A stretch of DNA of 64,000 bases from Hyphomicrobiales bacterium (GTDB lineage: Bacteria > Pseudomonadota > Alphaproteobacteria > Rhizobiales > Kaistiaceae): positions 1 through 64,000 of the forward strand of contig JAFKKF010000013.1 in the NCBI GenBank assembly GCA_017305635.1. The letters are read 5' to 3'. Numbering within the stretch: the stretch's first letter is position 1; each line of letters begins with the position of its first letter. The position numbers and the translations under genes are program-made. The notes beneath the pieces are model-generated. The model saw nothing but the letters and a program-made list of their open reading frames with translations, did no database searches and was not told the origin of the DNA. Of the stretch, positions 8,736 to 19,146 are shown one piece after another.

Positions 8736-8895
8736 GCGCCCCCTCGGTCGGCTTCGCTGGCAGCTCCCCTGCAAACGGGGGAGCATCCATGTCGCGAATG
8801 CGGCGCCCTCGCGGATCCTCCCCTGCGAAGCGGGGGAGGAGGACCGGCCGCAGGCCGGTGGAGGGGGCGCGTGAAAGGCGCCGCCCCTACCCCCG
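8736..8895. repeat. Composite palindromic repeat, family with CTCCCC...GGGGGAG stems
   Basis: Two hairpin units occur in a row: GCTCCCCTGCAAACGGGGGAGC with flanking GCGCCCCCTC, then TCCTCCCCTGCGAAGCGGGGGAGGA with GCAGGCCGGTGGAGGGGGCGC. The same composite appears near 22015, 39828 and 59874. Its right end reads into the last two codons and the stop codon of the M20 peptidase gene. Confidence 0.8.
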
Positions 8896-10266
8896 CAACG
8901 CGCCCAGCACCCGCGCCCAGGAGCGCGCGCCCTTCACGAAGCTCTGCAGCTGGTACTTCTCGTTCGGCGAATGGATGCGGTCGTCGTCCAGCCCGAAGCC
9001 GATCATCAGCGTATCGAGCCCGAGGATGCGCTTGAAGTCACCGACCACCGGGATGGACCCGCCGCCGCCGATGAGCACCGCGCCGCGGCCCCATTCCGCC
9101 GTCAGCGCCGCCCGAGCCGCCGCCAGCTCCTTGCCGGCGAAAGGCAGCCGGATGGCCCCCGAGCCGCCATGGCCCGTGAACTCGACCGTGCAGTCGGCCG
9201 GCATCCGGCCCTTCATGTAGGCGCGGAACGCGGCCGAGACCTTCGCCGGATCCTGATCGCCTACCAGGCGGAACGAGACCTTGGCGCTCGCCTTTGCCGG
9301 GATCACCGTCTTGAATCCGGCGCCGGTATAGCCGCCGATGATGCCGTTCACCTCGCAGGTCGGCCGCGACCAGATCTGCTCGAGCGCCGTGCGACCCTTC
9401 TCGCCGGCCGGCTCCTTCAGCCCGACCGAGCCGAGGAACTGCTCCGCCGAGAAGCCGAGCTCCGCGTCCCACATCTTCTTCACGTCGGCGGGCAGTTCCG
9501 GCACGCCCTCGTAGAAGCCGGGCAGCGTCACCCGGCCGTCCTCGTCGTGGAGGCCGGCGAGAGCATCGACGAGCACATGGATCGGGTTCCGTGCCGCCCC
9601 GCCGAAGAGGCCCGAATGCAGGTCGCGGTCGGCAGCCGTCACCGTCACCTCCTCGCCGACAAGGCCGCGGAGCATCACGGTGATCGCCGGCGTCTCGGCG
9701 TTCCACATACTGGTGTCGCAGACGAGGGCGACGTCGGCCTTGAGCTCTTCCCTGTTGGCGGCAAGGAAGGCGGCGAGGTTGTCGCTGCCCGATTCCTCCT
9801 CGCCCTCGAGCACGATCGAGACGCGCACCGGCAGGCCGCCCGCCGCCTTCCAGGCCCGGCAGGCCTCCAGGAAGGTCATCAGCTGGCCCTTGTCGTCGGC
9901 CGAGCCGCGCGCGACGATCTGCTCGGAGCCGTCCGCGCCCTTGGCGATCTGCGGCTCGAAGGGCGGCGTCTTCCACAGTTCCAGCGGATCGACCGGCTGC
10001 ACGTCGTAGTGCCCGTAGAAGAGCACGTGCGGCCCTTCCTTCACCGTCTCGTCATGGGCGACGACGATCGGGTGGCCGGGGGTCTCGCGGAGGCTCGCCG
10101 CGAAGCCCATCGACTTCAGGTCGGCGACCAGCCACTCGGCGCCCTTGCGCACCTCGCCGGCATAGGCCGGATCGGTCGATATGGTCTCGATCCGCAAGAG
10201 CGCGAAGAGTCGCTCGAGGCTCGCCTGAAGGTTCGCGTCGACCTTCGCCAGCACGTCATCGATCAT
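8887..10266 (-). CDS. M20 family dinuclear zinc dipeptidase
   Basis: A 459-residue M20 metallopeptidase, like carnosinase (CNDP)-type dipeptidases, hydrolysing dipeptides or N-acyl amino acids with two zinc ions. Metal-site motifs are visible in order: H86 and D88 in FYGHYDVQP, the bridging Asp in RGSADDKGQ, catalytic Glu pair in LEGEEESGSDN, Asp in ALVCDTSMW, and the C-terminal His in DDRIHSPNEK. A dimerisation domain lies between the last two. No signal peptide, so cytosolic. The stop codon and the last two codons (CGG GGG TAG) lie inside a repeat that also ends the GMC gene near 60 kb. It is divergent from the 114-residue gene before mutA. Confidence 0.93.
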   Translation of the reverse strand: MIDDVLAKVDANLQASLERLFALLRIETISTDPAYAGEVRKGAEWLVADLKSMGFAASLRETPGHPIVVAHDETVKEGPHVLFYGHYDVQPVDPLELWKTPPFEPQIAKGADGSEQIVARGSADDKGQLMTFLEACRAWKAAGGLPVRVSIVLEGEEESGSDNLAAFLAANREELKADVALVCDTSMWNAETPAITVMLRGLVGEEVTVTAADRDLHSGLFGGAARNPIHVLVDALAGLHDEDGRVTLPGFYEGVPELPADVKKMWDAELGFSAEQFLGSVGLKEPAGEKGRTALEQIWSRPTCEVNGIIGGYTGAGFKTVIPAKASAKVSFRLVGDQDPAKVSAAFRAYMKGRMPADCTVEFTGHGGSGAIRLPFAGKELAAARAALTAEWGRGAVLIGGGGSIPVVGDFKRILGLDTLMIGFGLDDDRIHSPNEKYQLQSFVKGARSWARVLGALRG

Positions 10267-10340
10267 GTCGAAATCATCCTGTTTGCCTTTCCCGGAGCGG
10301 GGGTGAAATATGCGCCCCGCACAGCGAAAGGCCGCCTGCC

Positions 10341-10685
10341 ATGGAAGAACTCGTCGCCCGTCTCTCCGCCGCCACCGGCCTCGATCCGGTCGTCGCCCGC
10401 AAGGCCGCCGCGATCATCCTGCGCTTCCTCGTGGCGGAAGGACCGGCGGACAAGGTAGGGCCGCTGGTCGATGCCTTGCCCGGCGCGGCGGACGTCGTCA
10501 AGTCGCAGCCCCCCATTGCCGGCGGCATCATGGGTGCGTTCAATGATCTCACCGCCGCCGGCCTCGGCATGGGCGAGATCCAGGGCGCGGCCCGCACCTT
10601 CGTCGATTTCGCGCGCGAGCGGGCGGGCGCCGCCACGGTCGACCGCATCGTCGCCGGCATTCCCGGGCTCAGCCAGTTCATCTGA
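10341..10685 (+). CDS. Hypothetical helical protein upstream of mutA
   Basis: A 114-residue, alanine-rich helical protein beginning MEELVARLSAATGLDPVVAR and ending GIPGLSQFI. The pattern of short amphipathic helices with LVDALPGAADVV and AGGIMGAFNDL recalls DUF2267 or DUF2780-type small proteins, but I cannot assign a family securely. There is no signal peptide or clear membrane helix. It lies three bases upstream of the mutase small subunit on the same strand, so it is probably cotranscribed; whether it has a role in cobalamin enzyme function is unknown. Confidence 0.65.
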   Translation: MEELVARLSAATGLDPVVARKAAAIILRFLVAEGPADKVGPLVDALPGAADVVKSQPPIAGGIMGAFNDLTAAGLGMGEIQGAARTFVDFARERAGAATVDRIVAGIPGLSQFI

Positions 10686-10688
10686 GCC

Positions 10689-12029
10689 GTGGCCGACAAG
10701 CTCGACATCTTCCCGAACGTCACGGAGGCGGACTGGCGCGCGCTGGTCGCGAAGACCGTCAAGGAAGGCGCCGAGAGCCTCGCCGCGCGGAGCGACGACG
10801 GCATCGCCATCGCGCCGCTCCATCCGCAGACCGCGCCCGGCGCCGTCCTCCACGCCGCCGCCCGCTGGAAGGTCATACAGCGCATCGACCTCGCCGATCC
10901 CGCCGCCGCGAAGCGCCAGCTATCCGAGGACCTCGCCGAGGGCGCCGACGGCGTCGAGATCGTCGGCGCGTCGGCGGCGACCGCGCGCGGCGCCGGCATC
11001 GGGCCGGCGCATCTCGAATCCGTCGCGCGGGCCGGCGCGCTCGCCGACACGCATCTCCGCATCGATGCCGGTCCCGCCTCGCCCGCGCTTGCGCTGGCCT
11101 TCGCGAAGGGCTCGGGTGTCGCCAGCCTCACCGCCGCCTTCGATCCATGCGCCTCGCCGGTCCCCGGCAATGACATGGCCGATGCCGTCGCGCTCGCCCG
11201 CGCCCTCGACCATCACGACATTGCCGGTTCCGCGCTGATCGCCGACGGCCGCCCGTGGAACGATCGCGGCGCCGGCGACGTCGAGGAGCTCGCCGCGATC
11301 CTCGCCGGCTTCGTCGCCCATCTCCGTGCCCTCGACGCCGCCGGCTACGCGGCCGACAGCGCAGCCGCGCGCGTCGGCGTTGCGCTCGCCGCCGATACCG
11401 ACCAGTTCCTCACCATCGCCAAGCTCCGCGCTGCGCGCCTCCTCGTCGCCCGCATCCTCGAGGCGAGCAACCTCGCGCCCCGCACCGTTCCCATCCACGC
11501 CGAGACCGCGTGGCGCGTGATGACCGCGCTCGATCCGCACACCAACATGCTGCGCGCCACCATTGCCGCCTTCGGCGCGGCGGTCGGCGGCGCCGATTCC
11601 ATCGCGGTCCTGCCCTTCGACGCCGTCCCCGGCCCGGCCTCGGCCCATGCGCGCCGCCTCGCCCGCAATAGCCAGCTCCTTCTCCTCGACGAAGCCCACC
11701 TCGCCCGCGTCGGCGATCCGGCCGCCGGCTCGGGCGCCATCGAGGCGCTGACCGAGGCCCTCGCCGCTTCCGCCTGGTCGCTCTTCCAGTCGGTCGAGGC
11801 GGCCGGCGGCCTCGCCCATGCCGGCGGGCGACAGGGCCTCGCCGACCAGGTCGCCGGCACGGCCGCGTCCCGCGCCGCCCGGATCGAGGGGCGCGAAGAG
11901 CTCATCGTCGGTTCCAGCATCTATCCGCTGGCCGGCGAAGCCGCCCCGCCCTCCGGTCCCGATCTCGGCATCCACCGCCTTGCGGAGTTTTTCGAGAAGG
12001 CCCGCCGGGAACAGGCGCCGCCGGCCTGA
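10689..12029 (+). CDS. mutA: Methylmalonyl-CoA mutase small (beta) subunit
   Basis: A 446-residue protein resembling the TIM-barrel part of methylmalonyl-CoA mutase but lacking the C-terminal cobalamin-binding domain, as expected for the non-catalytic small subunit of two-subunit bacterial mutases. Conserved stretches include DFPNVTEADWRALV-like DIFPNVTEADWRALV, VEIVGASAATARG, LARNSQLLLLDEAHLARVGDPAAGSG and the C-terminal SSIYPLAGE. The GTG start is three bases after the preceding stop; no strong ribosome binding site is seen, so translational coupling is likely. The large subunit gene is not adjacent: about 1.2 kb containing an exported-protein gene and a GIY-YIG element lies between them. 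Confidence 0.9.
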   Translation: MADKLDIFPNVTEADWRALVAKTVKEGAESLAARSDDGIAIAPLHPQTAPGAVLHAAARWKVIQRIDLADPAAAKRQLSEDLAEGADGVEIVGASAATARGAGIGPAHLESVARAGALADTHLRIDAGPASPALALAFAKGSGVASLTAAFDPCASPVPGNDMADAVALARALDHHDIAGSALIADGRPWNDRGAGDVEELAAILAGFVAHLRALDAAGYAADSAAARVGVALAADTDQFLTIAKLRAARLLVARILEASNLAPRTVPIHAETAWRVMTALDPHTNMLRATIAAFGAAVGGADSIAVLPFDAVPGPASAHARRLARNSQLLLLDEAHLARVGDPAAGSGAIEALTEALAASAWSLFQSVEAAGGLAHAGGRQGLADQVAGTAASRAARIEGREELIVGSSIYPLAGEAAPPSGPDLGIHRLAEFFEKARREQAPPA

Positions 12030-12217
12030 ATCACCGTCCCCGCCCGCTTTCGTCCCTGCCTTGACGGGAGCAGGGGCATTGACGCCACTCCGCCCGGCGG
12101 GGCAAATGTCCCGACGTCCTTGGCACGAGAGCGCTAAGCCGAGGGGGAATGTTGCGTCCGTGCAATAGGATGCGGGCACTCTCTCTGGTAGGCTCGGAGC
12201 CGAGCGGGGAATTCGAC

Positions 12218-12577
12218 ATGCGATTCGTGCGGTCTGCACTTGTCGGCCTTTTCGCGATCGCGGGCCTCGCGGCGGCGCATGCCGGCGACCGTTTCGACGG
12301 CGCTTGGGCGGTCTATATCTACGGCGAGCCCGGCCCCTGCGCCTTCGGCTATCGCCTGCCCATCGACATCAAGGGCACCGCCCTCTTCTACAAGGGCAAG
12401 ACGGTCAATCCCTACGCCATCGGCCTCAATTCCCAAGGCATGGTGACCATCCGCCTCGACGGCGGCTCCTACATCGTCACCGGCACCGGGGCGCTGGGCG
12501 GCAAGGGCACCGGCGGCGGCACCTGGAAGGCCCCCAAGCTCCGCTGCTCGGGCAAGTGGAAGGCCGAAAGGCAGTAG
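12218..12577 (+). CDS. Small exported hypothetical protein
   Basis: A 119-residue protein with a Sec signal peptide (MRFVRSALVGLFAIAGLAAA, HA cleavage region about residue 22). The mature part has two cysteines (GPCAFGY and LRCSGKW) that could form a disulphide and a glycine-rich beta-type sequence (GTGALGGKGTGGGTW). Small proteins with this layout are common in Hyphomicrobiales but have no known function. The start ATG follows GCGGGGA 9 bases upstream; an earlier in-frame start would bury the signal peptide. It lies between the two methylmalonyl-CoA mutase genes, which is unusual. Confidence 0.75.
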   Translation: MRFVRSALVGLFAIAGLAAAHAGDRFDGAWAVYIYGEPGPCAFGYRLPIDIKGTALFYKGKTVNPYAIGLNSQGMVTIRLDGGSYIVTGTGALGGKGTGGGTWKAPKLRCSGKWKAERQ

Positions 12578-12687
12578 GATTGGCATCCGCGAAGATTGAG
12601 TGATTTGTTTCTCGGCGCGATGCCCTTCGCCTCACTCGCGCAGTTCGGTGCTTCGACGCAGCACCTCGTCGCTACGCGCGACCTCGC

Positions 12688-12725
12688 CGCTGGTCATGCC
12701 AAGGCTTGACCTTGGCACCCAAAGA
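12688..12725 (+). repeat. Left 38-bp inverted repeat of the GIY-YIG element
   Basis: A perfect reverse-complement match to 13035-13072, and a 37-base match to 54618-54654 in the same orientation. It begins seven bases beyond the GIY-YIG stop codon and contains the self-complementary core CCAAGGCTTGACCTTGG. Confidence 0.9.
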
Positions 12726-12732
12726 TCACCCC

Positions 12733-13017
12733 TCAGCCGAGATGCCCGTAGAGGTCTTCCCAGTCCGGGTTCATCTTGTTGATGAGGTCGAGCTTCCATC
12801 GCCGCGGCCAGCCCTTGATGTTCTTTTCGCGCGCAATTGCCGTGCTGATGCTCTGGTGCAGTTCGTACCAGACCAGCATCTTCACGCCGTATTGCTTGGT
12901 GAAGCCTGGGACAAGCCCCTCGCGATGCTCGTGGATACGGCGCGGACCGTTGCTGGTCACGCCGGTGTAGAGCGTGCCATTTCTCCGCGAAGACATGATG
13001 TAGACCATCCCGGGCAT
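12733..13017 (-). CDS. Single-domain GIY-YIG nuclease (UPF0213/YhbQ-like)
   Basis: A 94-residue protein consisting of one GIY-YIG endonuclease domain. The GIY element is replaced by VYIMSSRRNGTLYTGVT, with the first tyrosine (VYIM) and LYTGVT standing for the YIG motif; R27 (PRRIHEH) with its downstream His fits the catalytic arginine region; E63 in IAREKNIKGW is the metal-binding glutamate. Such short GIY-YIG proteins are abundant in Hyphomicrobiales and have no clearly established role; YhbQ-like relatives are linked to DNA processing. CAGAGG about six bases upstream serves as ribosome binding site. The gene is tightly bracketed by perfect inverted repeats and oriented against mutA and mutB, which it separates. 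Confidence 0.88.
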   Translation of the reverse strand: MPGMVYIMSSRRNGTLYTGVTSNGPRRIHEHREGLVPGFTKQYGVKMLVWYELHQSISTAIAREKNIKGWPRRWKLDLINKMNPDWEDLYGHLG

Positions 13018-13034
13018 CGCCTCTGATTTCCGCT

Positions 13035-13072
13035 TCTTTGGGTGCCAAGGTCAAGCCTTGGCATGACCAGCG
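13035..13072 (-). repeat. Right 38-bp inverted repeat of the GIY-YIG element
   Basis: Reverse complement of 12688-12725 without a mismatch. It begins 17 bases upstream of the GIY-YIG start codon, so the promoter of that gene would lie within or beyond this repeat. A 33-base part of it recurs at 54743-54775. Confidence 0.9.
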
Positions 13073-13210
13073 TAGAGGTGGCGAGTAGCAGCGACGCGCG
13101 ACGTGGGAGCGCCGGCCTTCGTGGTGGTCGTGCCAAAGGCGCTCGCTGCAGTCCCCAATCACCTCACCCACCCTTTCCGACACCCGCCCTCCGCGCTACA
13201 CCATGCGCCC

Positions 13211-15376
<2,166 letters not shown>

Positions 15377-15467
15377 CCCCCGCTCTATCCCCGCTTGCCG
15401 CCCGTCCCATTCCGGCACGAAACCGCAGGCATGGTTCTTGTGAGGCGACCTCCATCCGGAGATCGCC

Positions 15468-16829
15468 ATGGACCGCCGCCTCTTCCTCACTGCCGCCCTC
15501 GGAGCCACGGCGCTTGGCGCCAAACCCGCGGCTGCGGCCTATTCCGAGGCGCTCGACCTCCGCGGCAGCATCGACCCTTCGGCGCCCGCCCTCGTCCCGG
15601 GATCGGACGCCGACCAGGGCGCCGTCCTGCAGGCGCTGCTCACCGAGGCCGCCGCCAGGGACGAGCCGCTTGTCCTCGCTCCCGGGCGCTACCTCGTTTC
15701 CAACGTCACGCTCCCCGCCCGCACCCGCCTCTCGGGTATCCCCGGTGCGACCCGCCTCATCTTCGCCGGCGGCGATTCTCCCATGCTCACCGCCGAGGGC
15801 GCCGAGCTGGTCCATCTCGACGGTCTCGTCATCGACGGCGGCGGGCAACCTTTCCCCGACTACGTCTCCGGCCTCCTCAATCTCGTCGGCTGCGGGGATA
15901 TCCAGGTCGCCCGCTGCACCGTCACCGGCTCGTCGAAGGACGGGATTTCGGCGGAACGCTGCGGCGGGCGCATCATGCTCTCGAGCGTGACGCACGCTCG
16001 CAATGCGGGGATACGCGCGGTCGGCTCGACCGGCCTCTCGATCGCCGACAACGTCGTTTCCGACTGCGGCAATGCGGGGATACAGGTCTGGCGCTGGGAG
16101 GCCGGCGATGACGGCACCATCATCTCCGGCAACCGGGTCGAGCGCATCGGCGCCCTCGATGGCGGCACCGGCCAGAACGGCAACGGCATCAACATCTTCC
16201 GCGCCGGCGGCGTCATCGTCTCGGGCAACCGGATCGCCGATTGCGCCTTCACGGCGGTGCGCGCCAACTCCGCCTCCAACGTCCAGATCAGCGGGAACAA
16301 CTGCCGCCGCCTTGGCGAGGTCGGCATCTATTCCGAGTTCGGCTTCGAGGGCGCCATCATCGCCAACAACGTCATCGACACCGCCGCGACGGGGATAAGC
16401 GTCGCCAATTTCCGCGAGGGCGGACGCCTCGCCGTCGTCTCCGGCAACATCGTGCGCAACATCACAGCGACCGGTCCCTACCAGGCCGACGCCCCCGGCT
16501 TCGGCGTCGGCATCAGCCTCGAGGCGGACGTCGCAGCCGCAGGAAACCTCATCGACGGTGCGCCGCTCTTCGGCATGCAGCTCGGCTGGGGGCCCTATCT
16601 CCGCGACATCTCGGCGAGCGGCAACGTCATCCGCAACGCCCCCGTCGGCATCGCCGTCAGCGTGGTCGAGGGGTCGGGCTCCGCGGTGATAAGCGACAAC
16701 CTCATCTCGGGTGCCGGACAGGGTGCCGTGGTCGCCATGCGCTGGGCTGTCCCCGCTTCCGGCGACCTCGCCCGTTCCGGCGCCGACGATTTCCCGAACC
16801 TCATGGTCGAGCGCAACCGCGTCAGTTGA
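15468..16829 (+). CDS. TIGR03808-type Tat-exported right-handed beta-helix protein
   Basis: A 453-residue periplasmic protein. The N-terminus MDRRLFLTAALGATALGA has a twin-arginine motif (RRLFL) and hydrophobic stretch ending AAA, consistent with Tat export. The body is made of repeated short strands with glycine and asparagine turns (ISGNRVERI, VSGNRIADC, ISGNNCRRL, ASGNVIRNA, ISDNLISGA), characteristic of a pectate-lyase-like parallel beta-helix. This matches the TAT-translocated repetitive protein family (TIGR03808) found mainly in rhizobia and relatives; substrate unknown. It lies 91 bases after mutB and converges with the asparaginase gene with a gap of seven bases. Confidence 0.88.
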   Translation: MDRRLFLTAALGATALGAKPAAAAYSEALDLRGSIDPSAPALVPGSDADQGAVLQALLTEAAARDEPLVLAPGRYLVSNVTLPARTRLSGIPGATRLIFAGGDSPMLTAEGAELVHLDGLVIDGGGQPFPDYVSGLLNLVGCGDIQVARCTVTGSSKDGISAERCGGRIMLSSVTHARNAGIRAVGSTGLSIADNVVSDCGNAGIQVWRWEAGDDGTIISGNRVERIGALDGGTGQNGNGINIFRAGGVIVSGNRIADCAFTAVRANSASNVQISGNNCRRLGEVGIYSEFGFEGAIIANNVIDTAATGISVANFREGGRLAVVSGNIVRNITATGPYQADAPGFGVGISLEADVAAAGNLIDGAPLFGMQLGWGPYLRDISASGNVIRNAPVGIAVSVVEGSGSAVISDNLISGAGQGAVVAMRWAVPASGDLARSGADDFPNLMVERNRVS

Positions 16830-16836
16830 GCTGACG

Positions 16837-17835
16837 CTATTTCGTCAGCATTTCCTTGAGGTTATGGACGGCCCTCACCTCGCCGACGACCTCGCCCCTG
16901 CGGCTCTTCACCGGCCTCCGCGACAGCTCCGCTCCAGGCGCAACGAAGGCCTCGATCACCGCGCCGAGGATCACGTCGGCGGCCCTGCCCGCCCCGTCGT
17001 CGCACTTGACCGCCATCCCCAGTCCAACTTCGCGGAACGCCGCGCAGAACGTGCCTTCCGCGCCGTCCTTGGCGAAAACCGTCCCCCCGAGTTTCTCGAG
17101 GACCTCAGTCACGAAACGGCCGGTGCCGCCGATCATCCAGGGCTCGGCCGCGGAGGCTGCGACCAGCCGGCGTGCGGCAGCGGCGCGCTTCTCCGCCAGC
17201 CCTTCGCCGGTCACGAAGCGCGCGAATCCCCGCGCCAGGTTCTTCAGCGGGATCGCGTAGGTCGGGATCGAGCAGCCATCTATTCCCCGGTTACGCTCGT
17301 CCAGCGCCGTGCCGGTGACATCGGCGAGCGCCGCCGTCACCGACCGCTGCACCGGATGATCCGGGCGCACATATCCCCGCGGGTCGATCCCCTCATGACA
17401 GGCGAAGCAGATGAAACCGGCATGCTTGCCGGAGCAGTTATTGTGGATCGGGCCCGGCCTTTCCCCGGCCCTGAAAAGCGCCGCGGCGGCAGACTCGCTC
17501 GACGGCACCTGCGGCCCGCATTCGAGATCGGCGGCGCTTCTCCCCGCCGCCGCCAGCATCTTCTGTGCGGTCGCCACGTGGCGCGGCTCGCCATTATGCG
17601 AGGAGCAGGCGAGCGCCAGTTCCGCCGGCCCGAAGCCGTATCTGTCCGCGGCGCCGCTCTCGACCAGCGGGAGCGCCTGGATCGCCTTCACCGTCGAGCG
17701 AGGGAAGACCACCTGGTCGATATCCCCGATCGCGGCGACCACGCCGCCGCTCGCATCGACCACCGCCACCGCACCGCGATGGCGGCTCTCGACGATGCCG
17801 CCCCGGGTGACCTCGACAAGGACGGGATCGGCCAT
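16837..17835 (-). CDS. Rhizobium etli-type (class 3) L-asparaginase
   Basis: A 332-residue enzyme of the ReAIII/ReAV asparaginase family, unrelated to E. coli AnsA/AnsB, hydrolysing asparagine to aspartate and ammonia. The signature residues of ReAV are all present one position earlier: S47 and K50 (FPRSTVKAIQ), S79 (CSSHNGEPRH), and the zinc-site residues C134, K137 (NNCSGKHAGF) and C188 (GIDGCSIPTY). The late CDDGAGRA motif also matches. The fold is that of serine beta-lactamases. It directly follows the aminotransferase gene on the same strand, whose stop codon abuts this start codon, so they are cotranscribed. Confidence 0.93.
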   Translation of the reverse strand: MADPVLVEVTRGGIVESRHRGAVAVVDASGGVVAAIGDIDQVVFPRSTVKAIQALPLVESGAADRYGFGPAELALACSSHNGEPRHVATAQKMLAAAGRSAADLECGPQVPSSESAAAALFRAGERPGPIHNNCSGKHAGFICFACHEGIDPRGYVRPDHPVQRSVTAALADVTGTALDERNRGIDGCSIPTYAIPLKNLARGFARFVTGEGLAEKRAAAARRLVAASAAEPWMIGGTGRFVTEVLEKLGGTVFAKDGAEGTFCAAFREVGLGMAVKCDDGAGRAADVILGAVIEAFVAPGAELSRRPVKSRRGEVVGEVRAVHNLKEMLTK

Positions 17836-19017
17836 CTAGGCACCAGCCCTGCCGCGTCGGTCGACCCAGCGCGCCAGCCGGTCGAGGGCGCCGTCCAGCA
17901 CCGCGTCGCGCTTGGAGAAACAGAAGCGGATGAAGGTGCCGGGCGCGTCGCCCTCGTAGAAGGCCGAGACCGGAACGGCCGTCACCCCCGCCTCGACGGT
18001 AATCAGCCGGCAGAGTTCTACATCGTCCTTCGCCTCGAGCCCGAGCGGCCCGACGTCCGCGGTGATGAAATATGTCCCCGCGCAGGGAGCGACGCCGAAA
18101 CCGAGGCGCGCCAGCCCGCCGCCGAAGCGGTCCCGCTTCGCCTGCAGGTCGCCGGCAAGCGACCGGTAGTAGCCGTCATCCTTGCCGAGCCCATACGCGA
18201 CGGCGCGCTGCAGGCCCGGCGGCGTCGTGAAGGTGGTGAACTGGTGTGCCTTGGTGATCGGATCGAGGAGCGTCTTCGGCGCGGTGACGTAGCCGACCTT
18301 CCATCCGGTCAGCGAGAAGGTCTTGCCGGCCGAGCCGATTCGCAGGGTGCGCTCGCGCATGCCGTCGAGCGTCATCAGCGGGACGTGCTTCCGCCCGTCG
18401 AAGAGGATGTGCTCGTAGACCTCGTCGCAGATGGCGAGGGCATCATGACGGAGGACGAGGTCGGCGACGACCTGCAGCTCCTCGCGCGTGAACACCTTGC
18501 CGGCGGGGTTCATCGGATTGTTGAGGAGGATCGCCTTGGTCTTCGGCCCGAAGGCCGCGGCAAGCGCCTCCCCCGGCAGCTTCCACTCGGGCGGCGTCAG
18601 CCGGACGAGCTTCGGGATAGCGCCGGCCCGGCGGATGAGCGGCAGGTAGCAGTCATAGAGCGGCTCGAGGACGACCACCTCGTCGCCCGGCTCGAGCAGC
18701 GCGTTGAAGCAGTCCGACAGCGCCTCGGTCGCTCCGGAGGTCACCAGAATCTCCGTCTGCCAGTCCACCTCGAGCCCGTAGAAGCGCGCGTTGGAGGCGG
18801 CCACTGCCTTCCTCAGTTCCGTCACGCCCATCATGGGCGGGTACTGGTTGGGCGCGCCGACGATTTCCTCCGCGGCGAAGCGCTTGACGTCCTCCGGCCC
18901 GTCGACGTCCGGAAAGCCCTGGCCGAGGTTGATCGCGCCATGCTCGTTGGCGAGCCGCGACATGACCTCGAATATGGTCGTCGGCAGTCCGGTATAGACG
19001 GGATTGGTGGTCTTCAT
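17836..19017 (-). CDS. Class I/II PLP-dependent aminotransferase
   Basis: A 393-residue fold-type I aminotransferase. The PLP lysine is K232 in GSAGKTFSLTGWKVGYV; other PLP contacts are the NNPMNPAGK loop (about 167-174) and D198 in ICDEVYEHILF. The opening TTIFEVMSRLANEHGAINLGQGFPD is close to methionine/kynurenine aminotransferase-type enzymes (YbdL, KAT subgroup), so an aromatic or sulphur amino acid donor is possible, but the substrate cannot be fixed. The start MKTTNPVYTG was chosen by family alignment. It is the first gene of a two-gene operon with the asparaginase, suggesting amino-acid catabolism, and is divergent from the large exported protein gene. Confidence 0.9.
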   Translation of the reverse strand: MKTTNPVYTGLPTTIFEVMSRLANEHGAINLGQGFPDVDGPEDVKRFAAEEIVGAPNQYPPMMGVTELRKAVAASNARFYGLEVDWQTEILVTSGATEALSDCFNALLEPGDEVVVLEPLYDCYLPLIRRAGAIPKLVRLTPPEWKLPGEALAAAFGPKTKAILLNNPMNPAGKVFTREELQVVADLVLRHDALAICDEVYEHILFDGRKHVPLMTLDGMRERTLRIGSAGKTFSLTGWKVGYVTAPKTLLDPITKAHQFTTFTTPPGLQRAVAYGLGKDDGYYRSLAGDLQAKRDRFGGGLARLGFGVAPCAGTYFITADVGPLGLEAKDDVELCRLITVEAGVTAVPVSAFYEGDAPGTFIRFCFSKRDAVLDGALDRLARWVDRRGRAGA

Positions 19018-19146
19018 GGCACGCTCCCGGCGGGGACCATAGGAAAGCGGCACGGAGGCGGCAAGCAAGGCCTTACCCTGCCGGCACGCGCCAGCGGAAA
19101 GACCTTCGGGTTTCTGCTACCCTGCCTCGTCCGCCGGAGTCCGCCC

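Larger units (their letters stand above)
12688..13072 (-). mobile_element. Compact GIY-YIG element with perfect 38-bp inverted repeats
   Basis: Positions 12688-12725 and 13035-13072 are perfect inverted copies, 38 of 38 bases, starting CGCTGGTCATGCCAAGGCTT on the left. They enclose a single gene for a GIY-YIG nuclease with only 7 and 17 spare bases on the two sides. Each repeat is itself partly palindromic (CCAAGGCTTGACCTTGG). The arrangement looks like a minimal insertion sequence. No target-site duplication could be identified; outside the perfect repeats the flanks retain weaker inverted similarity (GAGGT, CGAC blocks). Two more copies of the repeat, again inverted, lie at 54618-54775 without a gene. 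That the element is mobile is inference. Confidence 0.6.

Noticed and set aside
16711-19146. A very long forward reading frame that runs antisense through the asparaginase and aminotransferase genes into the exported haem-motif protein
   Set aside because: The upstream part is the mirror of two well-recognised minus-strand genes and has no protein-like features; only the part from the TTG at 19147, with ribosome binding site and signal peptide, is coding.
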